A DNA stretch of 64,000 nucleotides, from positions 219,163 through 283,162 of the forward strand of contig SBGP01000106.1 in NCBI GenBank assembly GCA_006226595.1, given 5' to 3'. A program made the position numbers and the translations under genes. Of this stretch, positions 43,954 to 52,815 are shown one piece after another. How positions within the stretch are numbered: position 1 is the stretch's first letter; every line of letters begins with the position of its first letter. The notes below the pieces were generated by a model. It made no database searches and had not been told where the DNA came from. It saw only the letters and a list, made by a program, of their open reading frames with translations. Source of the stretch: Deltaproteobacteria bacterium (GTDB taxonomy: Bacteria > Myxococcota_A > UBA796 > GCA-2862545).

Positions 43954-45135
43954 ATGCGATCTGTGCTCTGTCTCCTCGCGACCTTGCCGTCCCTCGCGTT
44001 TGCCGCGCCCGGCTACGTGCCGGTCCAGGGTGTGCTCACCGACTCGAACGGTGCCGCGGTCGACGGCTCCGTGGACGTGACCTTCACGCTGTACGACGAC
44101 AGCAGCGGCTCGACCTCGCTGTGGACGGACACGCTCACGGTGGTCGTGACCGACGGGCGCTTCGCGGTGGCGCTCGGCTCGAACCTGCCGCTCGACCTCA
44201 CGACCTTCGAGAACTACGCCGGCGCCCACCTCGGCATCCAGGTGTCCGGCGACACCGAGATGGCGCTGGTTCCGCTCGATCACGTGCCCTACGCGGCGCA
44301 CGCCGAGCACGCGACCAACGCCGACACGGTCGGGGGCGAGTCGCTCTCGGGCATCGTCAGCCAGATCCCGCTTACGTCGGACATCCAGACCGCGGCCCTC
44401 GGCGTGTGCCTGCCGTCGACCTACGTGCCCGACTGGACCGACCTCACCGGCGTGCCCACCGGCTTTTCCGACGGCGTGGACGACGAGCTCACCCAGGCCG
44501 AGGTCGAGGGCTTTGCGCGTGGCGTGGCCTACGACACGCTCACCGAGCTCACCGACGCGCTCGACAGCCGCTACCTCTCCTCCGGCGAGACGCTGGACTG
44601 GAACGACCTCACCAACGTGCCGAGCGGGCTCGCGGACGGCGACGACGACACCCAGCTCTCGCAGGCGACGGTCGAGGGCTACGCGCGCGGCGTGGCCTAC
44701 GACACCGTGGCCGAGCTCACTGGCGATCTCGATGCCGAGTACCAGCAGCTCGTGCCCAACGACCCGAGCTTCTGCGCCTACGACTCGGCCGGCGGCAACG
44801 ATGGCACCAACGGCGTGTACATCGGCAACACCGAGTGGTTCGAGGTGGGCGGCAACAACCACGACGCGACCACCGGCTACTTCACCGCCCCGGTCGCGGG
44901 GGTCTACGAGTTCACGTGGTCCGCGTACACCAACGAGCCCACGGGGCGCACGTTCCTGTTCTCGGACGTGGGCACGCTGGCCCAGACCAACGGCAACGGC
45001 ATCAGCATCACCGCAATGGCCTCGCTCGCCGCGGGGCAGCGAGTGTGGCTCGGCGGCACCGCCAGCTACCGCATGACCTGGTACGGCGCGGGCGGGCACA
45101 ACATCTTCTGCGGCAAGCTGATCCAGCGGCGCTAG
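43954..45135 (+). CDS. Secreted tail-fibre/C1q-like protein
   Basis: 393 residues: signal MRSVLCLLATLPSLAFAAPG, a beta-domain (VPVQGVLTDSNGAAVDGSVD) shared with many myxobacterial secreted proteins, then an internal repeat (VEGFARGVAYDTLTELTDAL and VEGYARGVAYDTVAELTGDL) with DWNDLTNVPSGL-type turns seen in tail fibres. The last 120 residues resemble a C1q/TNF-like jelly roll (GYFTAPVAGVYEFTWSAYTN). Such proteins form trimers on the surface. GGAG precedes the ATG. A second interloper in the MoxR-VWA set. Confidence 0.7.
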   Translation: MRSVLCLLATLPSLAFAAPGYVPVQGVLTDSNGAAVDGSVDVTFTLYDDSSGSTSLWTDTLTVVVTDGRFAVALGSNLPLDLTTFENYAGAHLGIQVSGDTEMALVPLDHVPYAAHAEHATNADTVGGESLSGIVSQIPLTSDIQTAALGVCLPSTYVPDWTDLTGVPTGFSDGVDDELTQAEVEGFARGVAYDTLTELTDALDSRYLSSGETLDWNDLTNVPSGLADGDDDTQLSQATVEGYARGVAYDTVAELTGDLDAEYQQLVPNDPSFCAYDSAGGNDGTNGVYIGNTEWFEVGGNNHDATTGYFTAPVAGVYEFTWSAYTNEPTGRTFLFSDVGTLAQTNGNGISITAMASLAAGQRVWLGGTASYRMTWYGAGGHNIFCGKLIQRR

Positions 45136-45142
45136 CGAATGC

Positions 45143-45532
45143 TCAGCCCAGGAGGGTGCTCGCGATCATGAACATGCCGACGATGCTCACGGCCCACAGG
45201 GCGGTGCGCACGTAGGCGATGCCCGCGATGTAGACGGCAGCATGGGCCACGCGGGCCGCGAAGAACACCTGGGCACCGAGGGCGCTGGTCGCGTCGGCGT
45301 TGCCGGAGACGTGCACGACGAGCACGAGCAGCCCGAACAGCGGCAGGTTCTCCTGCATGTTCGCGGAGGTGCGTCCGATGCGGGCGGGCAGGCCCTTCTG
45401 TTCCGGCGTCTCCTCGCGGTTGCCCGAGGCCCAGGTCATGCCGTTGCCGACGATCTTCGGGCCGGCGTCGGCCATGATCAGCAGCCAGGTGAGGAGCACG
45501 GACGCGGCGAGCATCCACAGGTCGGTGGTCAT
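45143..45532 (-). CDS. MAPEG-family membrane protein
   Basis: 129 residues with four hydrophobic helices. The MAPEG signature is visible: GNREETPEQKGLPARIGRTSANMQENLPLF in pieces (GRTSANMQENLPLF) and FFAARVAHAAVYIAGI. Eukaryotic relatives are glutathione transferases and leukotriene synthases; bacterial small members have unknown roles. Starts at ATG 45532; no strong ribosome site. Its 3' end is seven bases from the preceding convergent gene. Confidence 0.85.
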   Translation of the reverse strand: MTTDLWMLAASVLLTWLLIMADAGPKIVGNGMTWASGNREETPEQKGLPARIGRTSANMQENLPLFGLLVLVVHVSGNADATSALGAQVFFAARVAHAAVYIAGIAYVRTALWAVSIVGMFMIASTLLG

Positions 45533-45688
45533 CGGGACTCCGTCGGGGGGCACGCGCCGCCCTCGTCTCGCCGACCATACGCCGGGCGTGGCGGGAAGGG
45601 GCTGCGGCGCGAGGCCTCCGGCTCGCATTCGGGTGGCCTTGACTCCGCCTGTCGCGCGCGGTCAGCTGGCCTCCCCACTGGAGCGTCC

Positions 45689-46801
45689 ATGTCCGAGCAG
45701 CTGCGCGCCCCCGCCGAGATCAAGTACGCCGACGAGCTCGACTGGCTCGAGTCGATCGACGACGGCAAGAAGCCCTTCTCCTGGCGCCTTTCCCCGAAGA
45801 TGGTGCGGGTGTTCGTGCTCGGAAGCCGGCCCCGCGACGGTCTTCCCCGCGAGGTGGCCCAGAAGTGGTTCGGCCACGCCGCGCTCGTCGAGAAGGCCAT
45901 CGTGACCCTGGCCAGCGACCGGGGCCTGCTGCTCATCGGCGACCCCGGCACCGGCAAGTCCTGGCTCGCCGAGCTGCTCTCCGCGGCGATCTGCCGCGAC
46001 TCGACCCAGGTCGTGCAGGGTACCGCCGGCACCACCGAGGACCACATCAAGTACGCCTGGAACGTCGCCGAGGTCATCGGCAAGGGCCAGTCCCACGACT
46101 CGCTGATCCCCTCGCCGATCATGGCGGCGATGAAGGCCGGCAACCTGGGCCGCTTCGAGGAGCTCACCCGCTGCACCAGCGACGTGCAGGACGCGCTGAT
46201 CAGCATCCTCTCCGAGAAGTACGTCACCATCCCCGAGCTCGACGAGGACAACGTCGTGTTCGCGAAGCCGGGCTTCAACATCATCGCCACCGCCAACTCC
46301 CGGGACCGCGGCGTCAACGACCTCTCCTCGGCGCTCAAGCGGCGGTTCAACTTCGTGCAGATCCCCGTGGTCACGAACAAGAAGGCCGAGAAGTCCATCG
46401 TCGAGTTCCGGGTCAAGGACCTGCTCGCTCGCAATGAGTTCGACGTGGAGCTGCCCCCGGCCCTGCTCGACGTGCTCCTCCAGACCTTCGCCGACCTCCG
46501 GGTCGCCTCGGCCAACGCCTCCAGCGACGACGAGCGCCTGGAGTCGGCCCTGTCCACGGCCGAGCAGATCGGCGTGGTCGAGGACGCCATCCTCCACGGG
46601 CAGTTCTTCGGGGACGAGGCCCTTGCACCGCGCTTCCTCGCCACGTCGCTGGTGGGCACGCTGGTGCGCCGCATCCCCGAGGACGTGAGCGTGATGAACA
46701 AGTTCTGGCACGCCGTGGTCGAGAAGCGGGCCAAGGAGGAGGGCGGGCCGTGGACCGACTTCCTCGAGGGCGGCAAGGACGCGATGGAGCTGCATCGGTG
46801 A
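45689..46801 (+). CDS. MoxR-type AAA+ ATPase, YehL-like
   Basis: 370 residues. Walker A GDPGTGKSW; the Walker B strand is weak (NLGRFEELTRC in place of hhhhDE); sensor 1 is IIATANSRDRG; the arginine finger region is SALKRRFNFVQIPV; a C-terminal lid follows. This is the YehL branch of MoxR proteins, which work with VWA partners as chaperones for assembling or activating protein complexes. GGAG stands five bases before the ATG. The stop overlaps the GTG start of the next gene (GTGA), the YehM-like protein, as in E. coli yehL-yehM. Confidence 0.87.
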   Translation: MSEQLRAPAEIKYADELDWLESIDDGKKPFSWRLSPKMVRVFVLGSRPRDGLPREVAQKWFGHAALVEKAIVTLASDRGLLLIGDPGTGKSWLAELLSAAICRDSTQVVQGTAGTTEDHIKYAWNVAEVIGKGQSHDSLIPSPIMAAMKAGNLGRFEELTRCTSDVQDALISILSEKYVTIPELDEDNVVFAKPGFNIIATANSRDRGVNDLSSALKRRFNFVQIPVVTNKKAEKSIVEFRVKDLLARNEFDVELPPALLDVLLQTFADLRVASANASSDDERLESALSTAEQIGVVEDAILHGQFFGDEALAPRFLATSLVGTLVRRIPEDVSVMNKFWHAVVEKRAKEEGGPWTDFLEGGKDAMELHR

Positions 46802-49752
46802 GCGAGGAGGCCGATACCTCCGCGCTGGTCGCACAGCTCAGGGCAGCGGCGGCGGCGTTCACCGAGTCCGAGGCGGACCTCGCGCGCGTGTTCGAGACCA
46901 TGTCCGCGGACGTGGAGCGGGCGCGCAACGAGCGCCTGCCGATCTTCCCGGTCATCCACCACAGCCCCGCCTCGGCGGTGCACATGGTGCGCTGGCTGCG
47001 CGAGCGGCGGCCGAAGATCGTGTTCATGGAGATGTGCGAGGACCTCGTCGCGCTGAAGGAGGACCTCCGTGACTGCACGCTTCCGGTCGCGCTGCAGGCC
47101 TTCGCCGGCGAGACCCAGGGCTTTCCCGAGCACTGGACGCCGCTGTCGGTGGTTGCCCCGCTCACCGAGTTCTCGGCCGAGTACCAGGCCATGGCCTACG
47201 CGCTGCAGCACGACGATGTGGAGCTGATCTTCGTCGATCGCTCGGTGGACCACGTGTTCCAGTGGGCCGACCGCTCCGAGGACCCGGAGACGCCGGTCCA
47301 CGACACCGAAGAGGACGAGGAGGAGGCGCGACTGCACGGTGCCGCCGTGGGCGTGGAGATGGGCCAGGTGGCGCCCACCTTCGTCGAGTTCCGGGAGTTC
47401 CTGCTCGACAACGCCCGCATGTCCCGGTTCGAGGAGTGGACCAGCCTGTACATCGAGGAGCCCACGATCGGCGCGAACGCCGCGACCTATCGGGAGATCC
47501 TGTTCATGGTGGGCTCGCTGTTCCGGCGTCTCGGCAGCACACCCCACGACCGCGAGGAGATCCGCAAGCGCGACCGCTTCATGTGGACCCGCATCAAGCA
47601 GGCCCTGGCCACCCGCGACGTGGCCCCCGAGGAGTGCGTGTTCCTGTGCGGCGCGGCCCACGCCGTGGACGACGACTGCAGAGAGTGGGGCACCGACAAC
47701 CCGCACCAGTACGACATCAGCGAGCCGAGCGGCACGAACTGGCTCTACGGCTTCATCCCGAGCAGCTACGGGGCGATCGAGCTGCAGTTCGGCCACGCCC
47801 GCGGGGCCGTGTCCCTCTCCGAGTCGCGGTGGAAGAAGGCCTGCAAGACCTGGAACATCGAGCCCTTCACCATCGACCGCAAGAAGAAGGCCCGCAAGAA
47901 GGCGCTCGTGCCCAAGGCGCCCGCCCAGCTGTCGCTGCAGATGGTGCTCACCGCGCCGCCCGAGCTCGCCGAGGCCGATGCGACCGAGCTCGTGCAGTGG
48001 TGCACCGGGGTGGTCGGGCTCGCCCGCAAGAATCGCTACCTGGCGTCGACCGCGGATGCGATCGCGATCTACGAGACCTCGATCCTGCTCGCCCGCATGC
48101 GCCAGCGAAAGCGGCCCTCGCCCTTCGACTTCATCGATGCCGCCGAGACCTGCCTCGAGAAGGGGGCACCGCCCGGACGCCGGAACATCCGCCAGCTGTG
48201 CAACCGCATGCTTGGCGGCGATCGCGTCGGTCAGGTGGGCTACAACAGCCTGCCGCCGCTCGTGCAGAACATCTACGACCGGCTGGCCATCCTCGGCATC
48301 AGCGCGCAGACCCGTCGGGTGACCCGCGTGCTCATGGACTTCACCCAGGAGCCCGAGAAGCGGGCCGCATCGCGGCTGCTGTGGCGGCTGAACTGGCTCA
48401 CCGGCGGCACCCGGGTGGCCCGGCCGATCATGGGCGAGCTCAAGCTCGGCATGGAGCCCCGCCAGGAGTCCTGGGACGTGGCGCTGCACGGAGCGGAGCA
48501 GCGCGCGGTGATCCAGCTCGCCTTCGAGGGCGTGACCGTGGAGCAGGTGCTCGAGCGGCGTCTCTCCGAGGATGCGTTCGGCGCGGACGCGAAGACGGTG
48601 ACGGCGCTCACCGCGGCCGAGGGCTCGATCATCCTCCTCGACAGTCCGCGGCTGACCGAGTCCCTGGGCCATCGCAGCGTGGACCTGCTGAAGAAGGAGG
48701 TCGGCGCCGAGGACGCGGAGGAGATCTTCACCCGCATCCGCCGGCTGGTGGCGCACTTCCGCACCACCGCCCACGGCCTGCCGCAGTGGGCCAGCGACTT
48801 CGTGGCCACCGGCTATGCGCACTACGCGACCCAGCTGCCCGAGGCCTTCGGCGACCGCGGCACCCGCCCCGAGCAGCTCGCGGCGATGCTGTCCTTCGTG
48901 TTCACCCTCGAGAGCCTGGCGCTCGCGATGGGCTGCAACCGCAGCCAGCTGGTCATCGCCATCGAGCTCGCGAGCACGCAGACTGCGGACCCCGAGAAGC
49001 AGGGCCTGCTGTGGGCCGCCGAGTGGCTGGTGCAGCGCAAGACCGAGGACGACGTACGGGCGGCGTTCGCCGGCATCCTCGCGCACCCGATGGGCCGCAG
49101 CGCGTTTCCTCGCTACCTCTCGGGCTTCCTGCAGTCCTTGTCCTTCGCGCCGCGCATGGCCTCGCTGGCCGTGGAGATGCTCGGGCGCGCATTCGCCGAG
49201 CTCCCGGACCGGGTGCTGCTCCCGTGGATGCCGGCCCTGCTCTCGGAGCTTCGTCCCCGTCAGGCGGACGTGCTGCCCGCGCTGTTCAAGGAGGCGGCGC
49301 GCGAGCTGCCTCGCAAGCTCGACGACCTCGACGACTGGCAGCCCTCGTGGATGGCGCCGGCGGCGGCGGTCGAGGTACCGACCGGGCCCGTTCGCAGCAA
49401 CGGGGCGACGGAGGCCGGCCGGCTGCTGTTCGCCCATCGCGAGGCGACCGAGAGCTGGGCCCGAGCCCTCGGGCGTGACGAGCCCGCGTGGGTCGAACCC
49501 GCCGCGCCACAGGCGCACAGCGCCGAGCCGATCGTCTCGACTCGCTCTCCGCAGGCCTCCGCGGGCGGGGACCTGCTGCGCGCCCACCCGGCGAGCACCG
49601 AGGCGTGGGCGAGCGCCCTCGGCATCGACGCGACCTGGCAGGAACCCGCGGCCGGGGCCGAGCCGACGGACTCGTCCCGAGCCCGGGCCGCCGCCGAGCT
49701 GCTCGCCGCCCACCCGGATGCCGTCGAGGCCTGGGGCCGGCAGGAGCGCTGA
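46798..49752 (+). CDS. DUF5682 / YehM-like protein
   Basis: 984 residues, cytoplasmic. The front IFPVIHHSPASAVHMVRWL...KIVFMEMCEDLVALKEDL is the DUF5682 signature, related to the TraB/erythromycin-esterase-like fold; His and Glu residues there could be catalytic. A further CGAAHAVDDDCREWG fits the same fold. The middle and end are helical. The last 120 residues contain a repeat around LLFAHREATESWARALGRDE, LLRAHPASTEAWASALGIDA and LLAAHPDAVEAWGRQE: three copies of about 40 residues. Coupled to the MoxR gene by a 4-base overlap. Likely substrate or partner of the MoxR-VWA machine; activity unknown. Confidence 0.8.
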   Translation: MSEEADTSALVAQLRAAAAAFTESEADLARVFETMSADVERARNERLPIFPVIHHSPASAVHMVRWLRERRPKIVFMEMCEDLVALKEDLRDCTLPVALQAFAGETQGFPEHWTPLSVVAPLTEFSAEYQAMAYALQHDDVELIFVDRSVDHVFQWADRSEDPETPVHDTEEDEEEARLHGAAVGVEMGQVAPTFVEFREFLLDNARMSRFEEWTSLYIEEPTIGANAATYREILFMVGSLFRRLGSTPHDREEIRKRDRFMWTRIKQALATRDVAPEECVFLCGAAHAVDDDCREWGTDNPHQYDISEPSGTNWLYGFIPSSYGAIELQFGHARGAVSLSESRWKKACKTWNIEPFTIDRKKKARKKALVPKAPAQLSLQMVLTAPPELAEADATELVQWCTGVVGLARKNRYLASTADAIAIYETSILLARMRQRKRPSPFDFIDAAETCLEKGAPPGRRNIRQLCNRMLGGDRVGQVGYNSLPPLVQNIYDRLAILGISAQTRRVTRVLMDFTQEPEKRAASRLLWRLNWLTGGTRVARPIMGELKLGMEPRQESWDVALHGAEQRAVIQLAFEGVTVEQVLERRLSEDAFGADAKTVTALTAAEGSIILLDSPRLTESLGHRSVDLLKKEVGAEDAEEIFTRIRRLVAHFRTTAHGLPQWASDFVATGYAHYATQLPEAFGDRGTRPEQLAAMLSFVFTLESLALAMGCNRSQLVIAIELASTQTADPEKQGLLWAAEWLVQRKTEDDVRAAFAGILAHPMGRSAFPRYLSGFLQSLSFAPRMASLAVEMLGRAFAELPDRVLLPWMPALLSELRPRQADVLPALFKEAARELPRKLDDLDDWQPSWMAPAAAVEVPTGPVRSNGATEAGRLLFAHREATESWARALGRDEPAWVEPAAPQAHSAEPIVSTRSPQASAGGDLLRAHPASTEAWASALGIDATWQEPAAGAEPTDSSRARAAAELLAAHPDAVEAWGRQER

Positions 49753-49761
49753 GCCCGCAGG

Positions 49762-51654
49762 CTACAGGCCGGGGTCGATCTGCGCGCCGGGCACGCCCCA
49801 GTCCTCGGTGTCGAGCTGGTCGCGGTACCACTGGTACTCGGCCGAGTCGTGGACGAGGAAGGACACTTCGAGCGCGAAGGTCTCGTACCAGTCCGGCTGC
49901 AGCTGGTCGGGGATGCCGTCGCCGTTGTCGTCACGCCACGTGCTCGACTCCGCGGGCAGAGACACGCCGCCGCCCCAGAAGAAGTACCAGTCGGTCATGT
50001 GCGTGTGCTCGTGCGCGATGGCGTTCGCGAGCCACTGGATGGTCGGCTCGTCGCGGTCGCAGATCACGATGTCGGCGGCTCGGTTCGTGTCGAACGGCTC
50101 GTCCCAGGGGTTCGCGCGCCAGTAGGCGGTGCGGAACTGCGGGCACTTCGGTCCGTCGTAGCGGTGGTCGTGCTCTCCGTCACTGAACACCGAGGGGCCG
50201 CCTTCCTCCTCGAACGCGGACCGACGGGTGGGACGCCGCAAGAACTCGTCGTGCATCGTCGGGAGAAGAGGACCGGTCGCGGGCAGCCCGATGCCCATGC
50301 GGCGGTCGGGCACGATCTCGTCCTGCTCGAGCCACAGGATCGAGGGCGCCTGGCTCCAGAAGCGCAGCCAGTTCGGCACCGCGGCGCCGTTGGCGTCCAC
50401 GCCCATCTCGTCGCGCGGGAAGAACAGGCGGATGTCGGCCTCGACGGTCTGCGCACCGAGCGGCGTGTTCGTACCGTCGGCGGTCTCGAGGTCGAAGGCC
50501 AGGGTCACGGGCTGGGGCCCGAAGTCCGACCACTGGGCGTCGGTCGGCGTCGGCAGGGTGAACGACAGCGCGCCGTTTCCGGTGCCGGGTCCGACCAGGG
50601 TCTCGAACACCCCAGACTCCTGGTACGGCAGCCCCCCGGCCTGGGAGCTCACGGTCCACGACACGCGAACCGGGCCCTCGTACAGCGTCGCGTCGACCTC
50701 GAGCCACAGGTCCACGGGGGTGCCGTAGGTCGTGCCGAGCGGCGTCGAGCTGGTGAGGAACGCGCCACCCGCCGGGTCGACGGTTGCGGTGAACAGCTCG
50801 CCATCGAGCTCGACGTCGAGCAGGTCGAGGAAGCCGCTCGTCGCGGCAGCCTGGGTGATGCCGGCCGAAGCCTGGCCGATGCGCACGTCGAAGCGGTGCG
50901 TGCCCGCGCGGGCGTTGGTGGCCTCGATCACGTAGTCGCCCTGACGCGTCACGGGCTCCATGTCGACGATGGCGTAGCCGTTGGCGTCGGTGAACACCTG
51001 GAGCGAGGACAGGGTGGGGGCCGGTCCACCCGGCTTGCTGACCACCGCGAACGACACCGGCACGTCTGCCTCGGGGTTGCCGAGACCGTCGGTCACCCGG
51101 ACGACGAAGGGCTCGATCGCGGCGCCGGCGGCGACCAGCTGGTCATCGCCGGAGACGTAGTCGAGCTCGACGTAGGACTCGTCCATCGGCTGGCCATCCG
51201 GGCGCAGCAGGAAGGTGGTCGAGTACTGCAGTTCCTGGTTGAGGTAGACGTCGGTGGTCCAGTACCCGGTCGTGCGGCCGAGCACGGGAATCAGGTGGGT
51301 CCACTTCGTCTCGTACGAGATGCACAGGGGTTCCCAGTCCGCGTAGACCCAGCACTCGTCGTCGTACTCGGCGAGGTACACGTACTCGGCGTGCTTGGTT
51401 CGCACCTGACCGTTCGGGTCGTAGATGTACCAGTCGACCTGATCGCCAGCGACCGGAGCGCGTACGCGCGTGCGGTGTGCCACGGAGGCATCCGTGGTCC
51501 ACGCGGAGTTGTTGGTGAGCAGCAGGTTCTCGCCGCCTCCCTGGTACGGACTCTCGAGGTACTCGTTGTACGACGCATACCGCGTCTGCTCGATGAACGA
51601 CACCGTCGTCGCCTGAGCGGCGCCGACCCACAACAAGGCCATAGCAATCATCAT
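49762..51654 (-). CDS. Exported protein with Ig-like domain and HExxH motif
   Basis: 630 residues: signal MMIAMALLWVGAAQA. Residues about 130-230 hold a Big_1-like immunoglobulin unit (VVRVTDGLGNPEADVPVSFAV, GYAIVDMEPVTRQGDYVIEA). Near the C-terminus AIAHEHTHMTDWYFFW contains a zinc-protease motif HExxH (His548, Glu549, His552), with Glu591 or Glu596 (WYETFALEVSF) as a candidate third ligand. No known peptidase family is obvious. I start at 51654 because GGAG precedes it; an ATG at 51690 has none. Confidence 0.65.
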   Translation of the reverse strand: MMIAMALLWVGAAQATTVSFIEQTRYASYNEYLESPYQGGGENLLLTNNSAWTTDASVAHRTRVRAPVAGDQVDWYIYDPNGQVRTKHAEYVYLAEYDDECWVYADWEPLCISYETKWTHLIPVLGRTTGYWTTDVYLNQELQYSTTFLLRPDGQPMDESYVELDYVSGDDQLVAAGAAIEPFVVRVTDGLGNPEADVPVSFAVVSKPGGPAPTLSSLQVFTDANGYAIVDMEPVTRQGDYVIEATNARAGTHRFDVRIGQASAGITQAAATSGFLDLLDVELDGELFTATVDPAGGAFLTSSTPLGTTYGTPVDLWLEVDATLYEGPVRVSWTVSSQAGGLPYQESGVFETLVGPGTGNGALSFTLPTPTDAQWSDFGPQPVTLAFDLETADGTNTPLGAQTVEADIRLFFPRDEMGVDANGAAVPNWLRFWSQAPSILWLEQDEIVPDRRMGIGLPATGPLLPTMHDEFLRRPTRRSAFEEEGGPSVFSDGEHDHRYDGPKCPQFRTAYWRANPWDEPFDTNRAADIVICDRDEPTIQWLANAIAHEHTHMTDWYFFWGGGVSLPAESSTWRDDNGDGIPDQLQPDWYETFALEVSFLVHDSAEYQWYRDQLDTEDWGVPGAQIDPGL

Positions 51655-51840
51655 CGCTCCACTGTGGCGCCTCGATATGACGTTCTCCATGGACCGTCAA
51701 GAACGATACCTGTGCGCATGGTGACCATTTCGCATGAGTTATGCGCATCGTGCGAAGGAGGGGGTGGGCAACGACCACGTGACATGCGTGAGGACCGGCC
51801 TTCGATCGAGCTATCTGCTCCTCCCCCGGGAGGTGAGTCC

Positions 51841-52809
51841 ATGGCCGTCGTCGTCGAGAACCTGGATGCCCTGGTGGCCACCTGCAAGGAGCTGGACGAG
51901 CGGCTGGGCAAGAGCTCGCCCGCGCCCGCGCCCGCACCCGGCCACGAGCTTCTCCACCCCGCGCTGGTCGAGGTGCTCCGCGCCCCGGCGTCCGCGTGGA
52001 AGGCGCAGGGCATCGACATGCGCCAGGTCCGCGAGTTCACCGAGCGAGCGAAGAGCCGCGGCTTTCGCAAGAAGGCGCTGATCTTCGGCGCGCACCCCAA
52101 GGGCCACACCTACTGGGCCGTGCCGCTCTACCACGGTGACACCGTCGAGATCCTGCGCTTCGACCGTCACAACGGTCTCGCCCAGACCGAGCTCACCCTC
52201 GAGCAGTTCGTCGATGCCGTGCACGAGGACGTGCGCCACACGCTCGAGAAGCTCGACACCGTCCAGCAGGTGCCTGCCTCGCGCACCGCCGAGGAGGTCG
52301 CCGCCGCGCCCCCGGAGATCCAGAAGCCGAAGATGCGCACCGTGCGCGTCGAGCTTCCCGAGACCGACGGCGCGACGATCACCGCCGGCGACCGCACCGA
52401 GACCTTCTCCGGCGAGGAGCTCGGCTACCTGATCTGGAGCCTCCAGGCCCTGCAGCTTCTCACCGACGAGGAGGCGCCCGACCTGTCCTCCTGGGAGCAC
52501 CGCGCCCTGCGTCGCGGTCGCCTCGAGTCGGTGCCGGGCCCCGGTGACGCGGGCTACGAGTCCTACCGCGAGACCTGGCTGCGCATCAGCCGCCGGGACC
52601 GCATCCAGGCGCATCCGGACGGCATCGTCGCCGGCTACAAGCTCCTCGCTTCCGGCGAGTGGCTGCTCGGCGAGACCGAGCGCGACATGCTGCGCCGCAA
52701 CCAGAAGGCCAAGGCGCCGCGCCACCGCCCGAACAAGGAGCAGGCGGCGATCTGGAAGCGCTTCGTGGCGATCTGCGATGCCGACGAGGTCTGCATCACC
52801 GTGAACTGA
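51841..52809 (+). CDS. Conserved hypothetical cytoplasmic protein
   Basis: 322 residues, no signal or membrane segment. The front is helical with a short Pro-Ala linker (SSPAPAPAPGHELLH). A mixed domain follows with GFRKKALIFGAHPKGHTYWA and GDTVEILRFDRHNG, then an acidic-basic region (TFSGEELGYLIWSLQALQLL) and a basic tail (RRNQKAKAPRHRPNKEQAAI). GGGAGG lies six bases before the ATG. I do not recognise the family. It stands alone and converges with the ferritin-like gene six bases on. Confidence 0.6.
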   Translation: MAVVVENLDALVATCKELDERLGKSSPAPAPAPGHELLHPALVEVLRAPASAWKAQGIDMRQVREFTERAKSRGFRKKALIFGAHPKGHTYWAVPLYHGDTVEILRFDRHNGLAQTELTLEQFVDAVHEDVRHTLEKLDTVQQVPASRTAEEVAAAPPEIQKPKMRTVRVELPETDGATITAGDRTETFSGEELGYLIWSLQALQLLTDEEAPDLSSWEHRALRRGRLESVPGPGDAGYESYRETWLRISRRDRIQAHPDGIVAGYKLLASGEWLLGETERDMLRRNQKAKAPRHRPNKEQAAIWKRFVAICDADEVCITVN

Positions 52810-52815
52810 GGCGGG

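Noticed and set aside
45529..49713. 1394-residue open frame on the minus strand
   Set aside because: Lies antisense to the MoxR and DUF5682 genes, whose motifs and overlaps are convincing; no recognisable domain in it.
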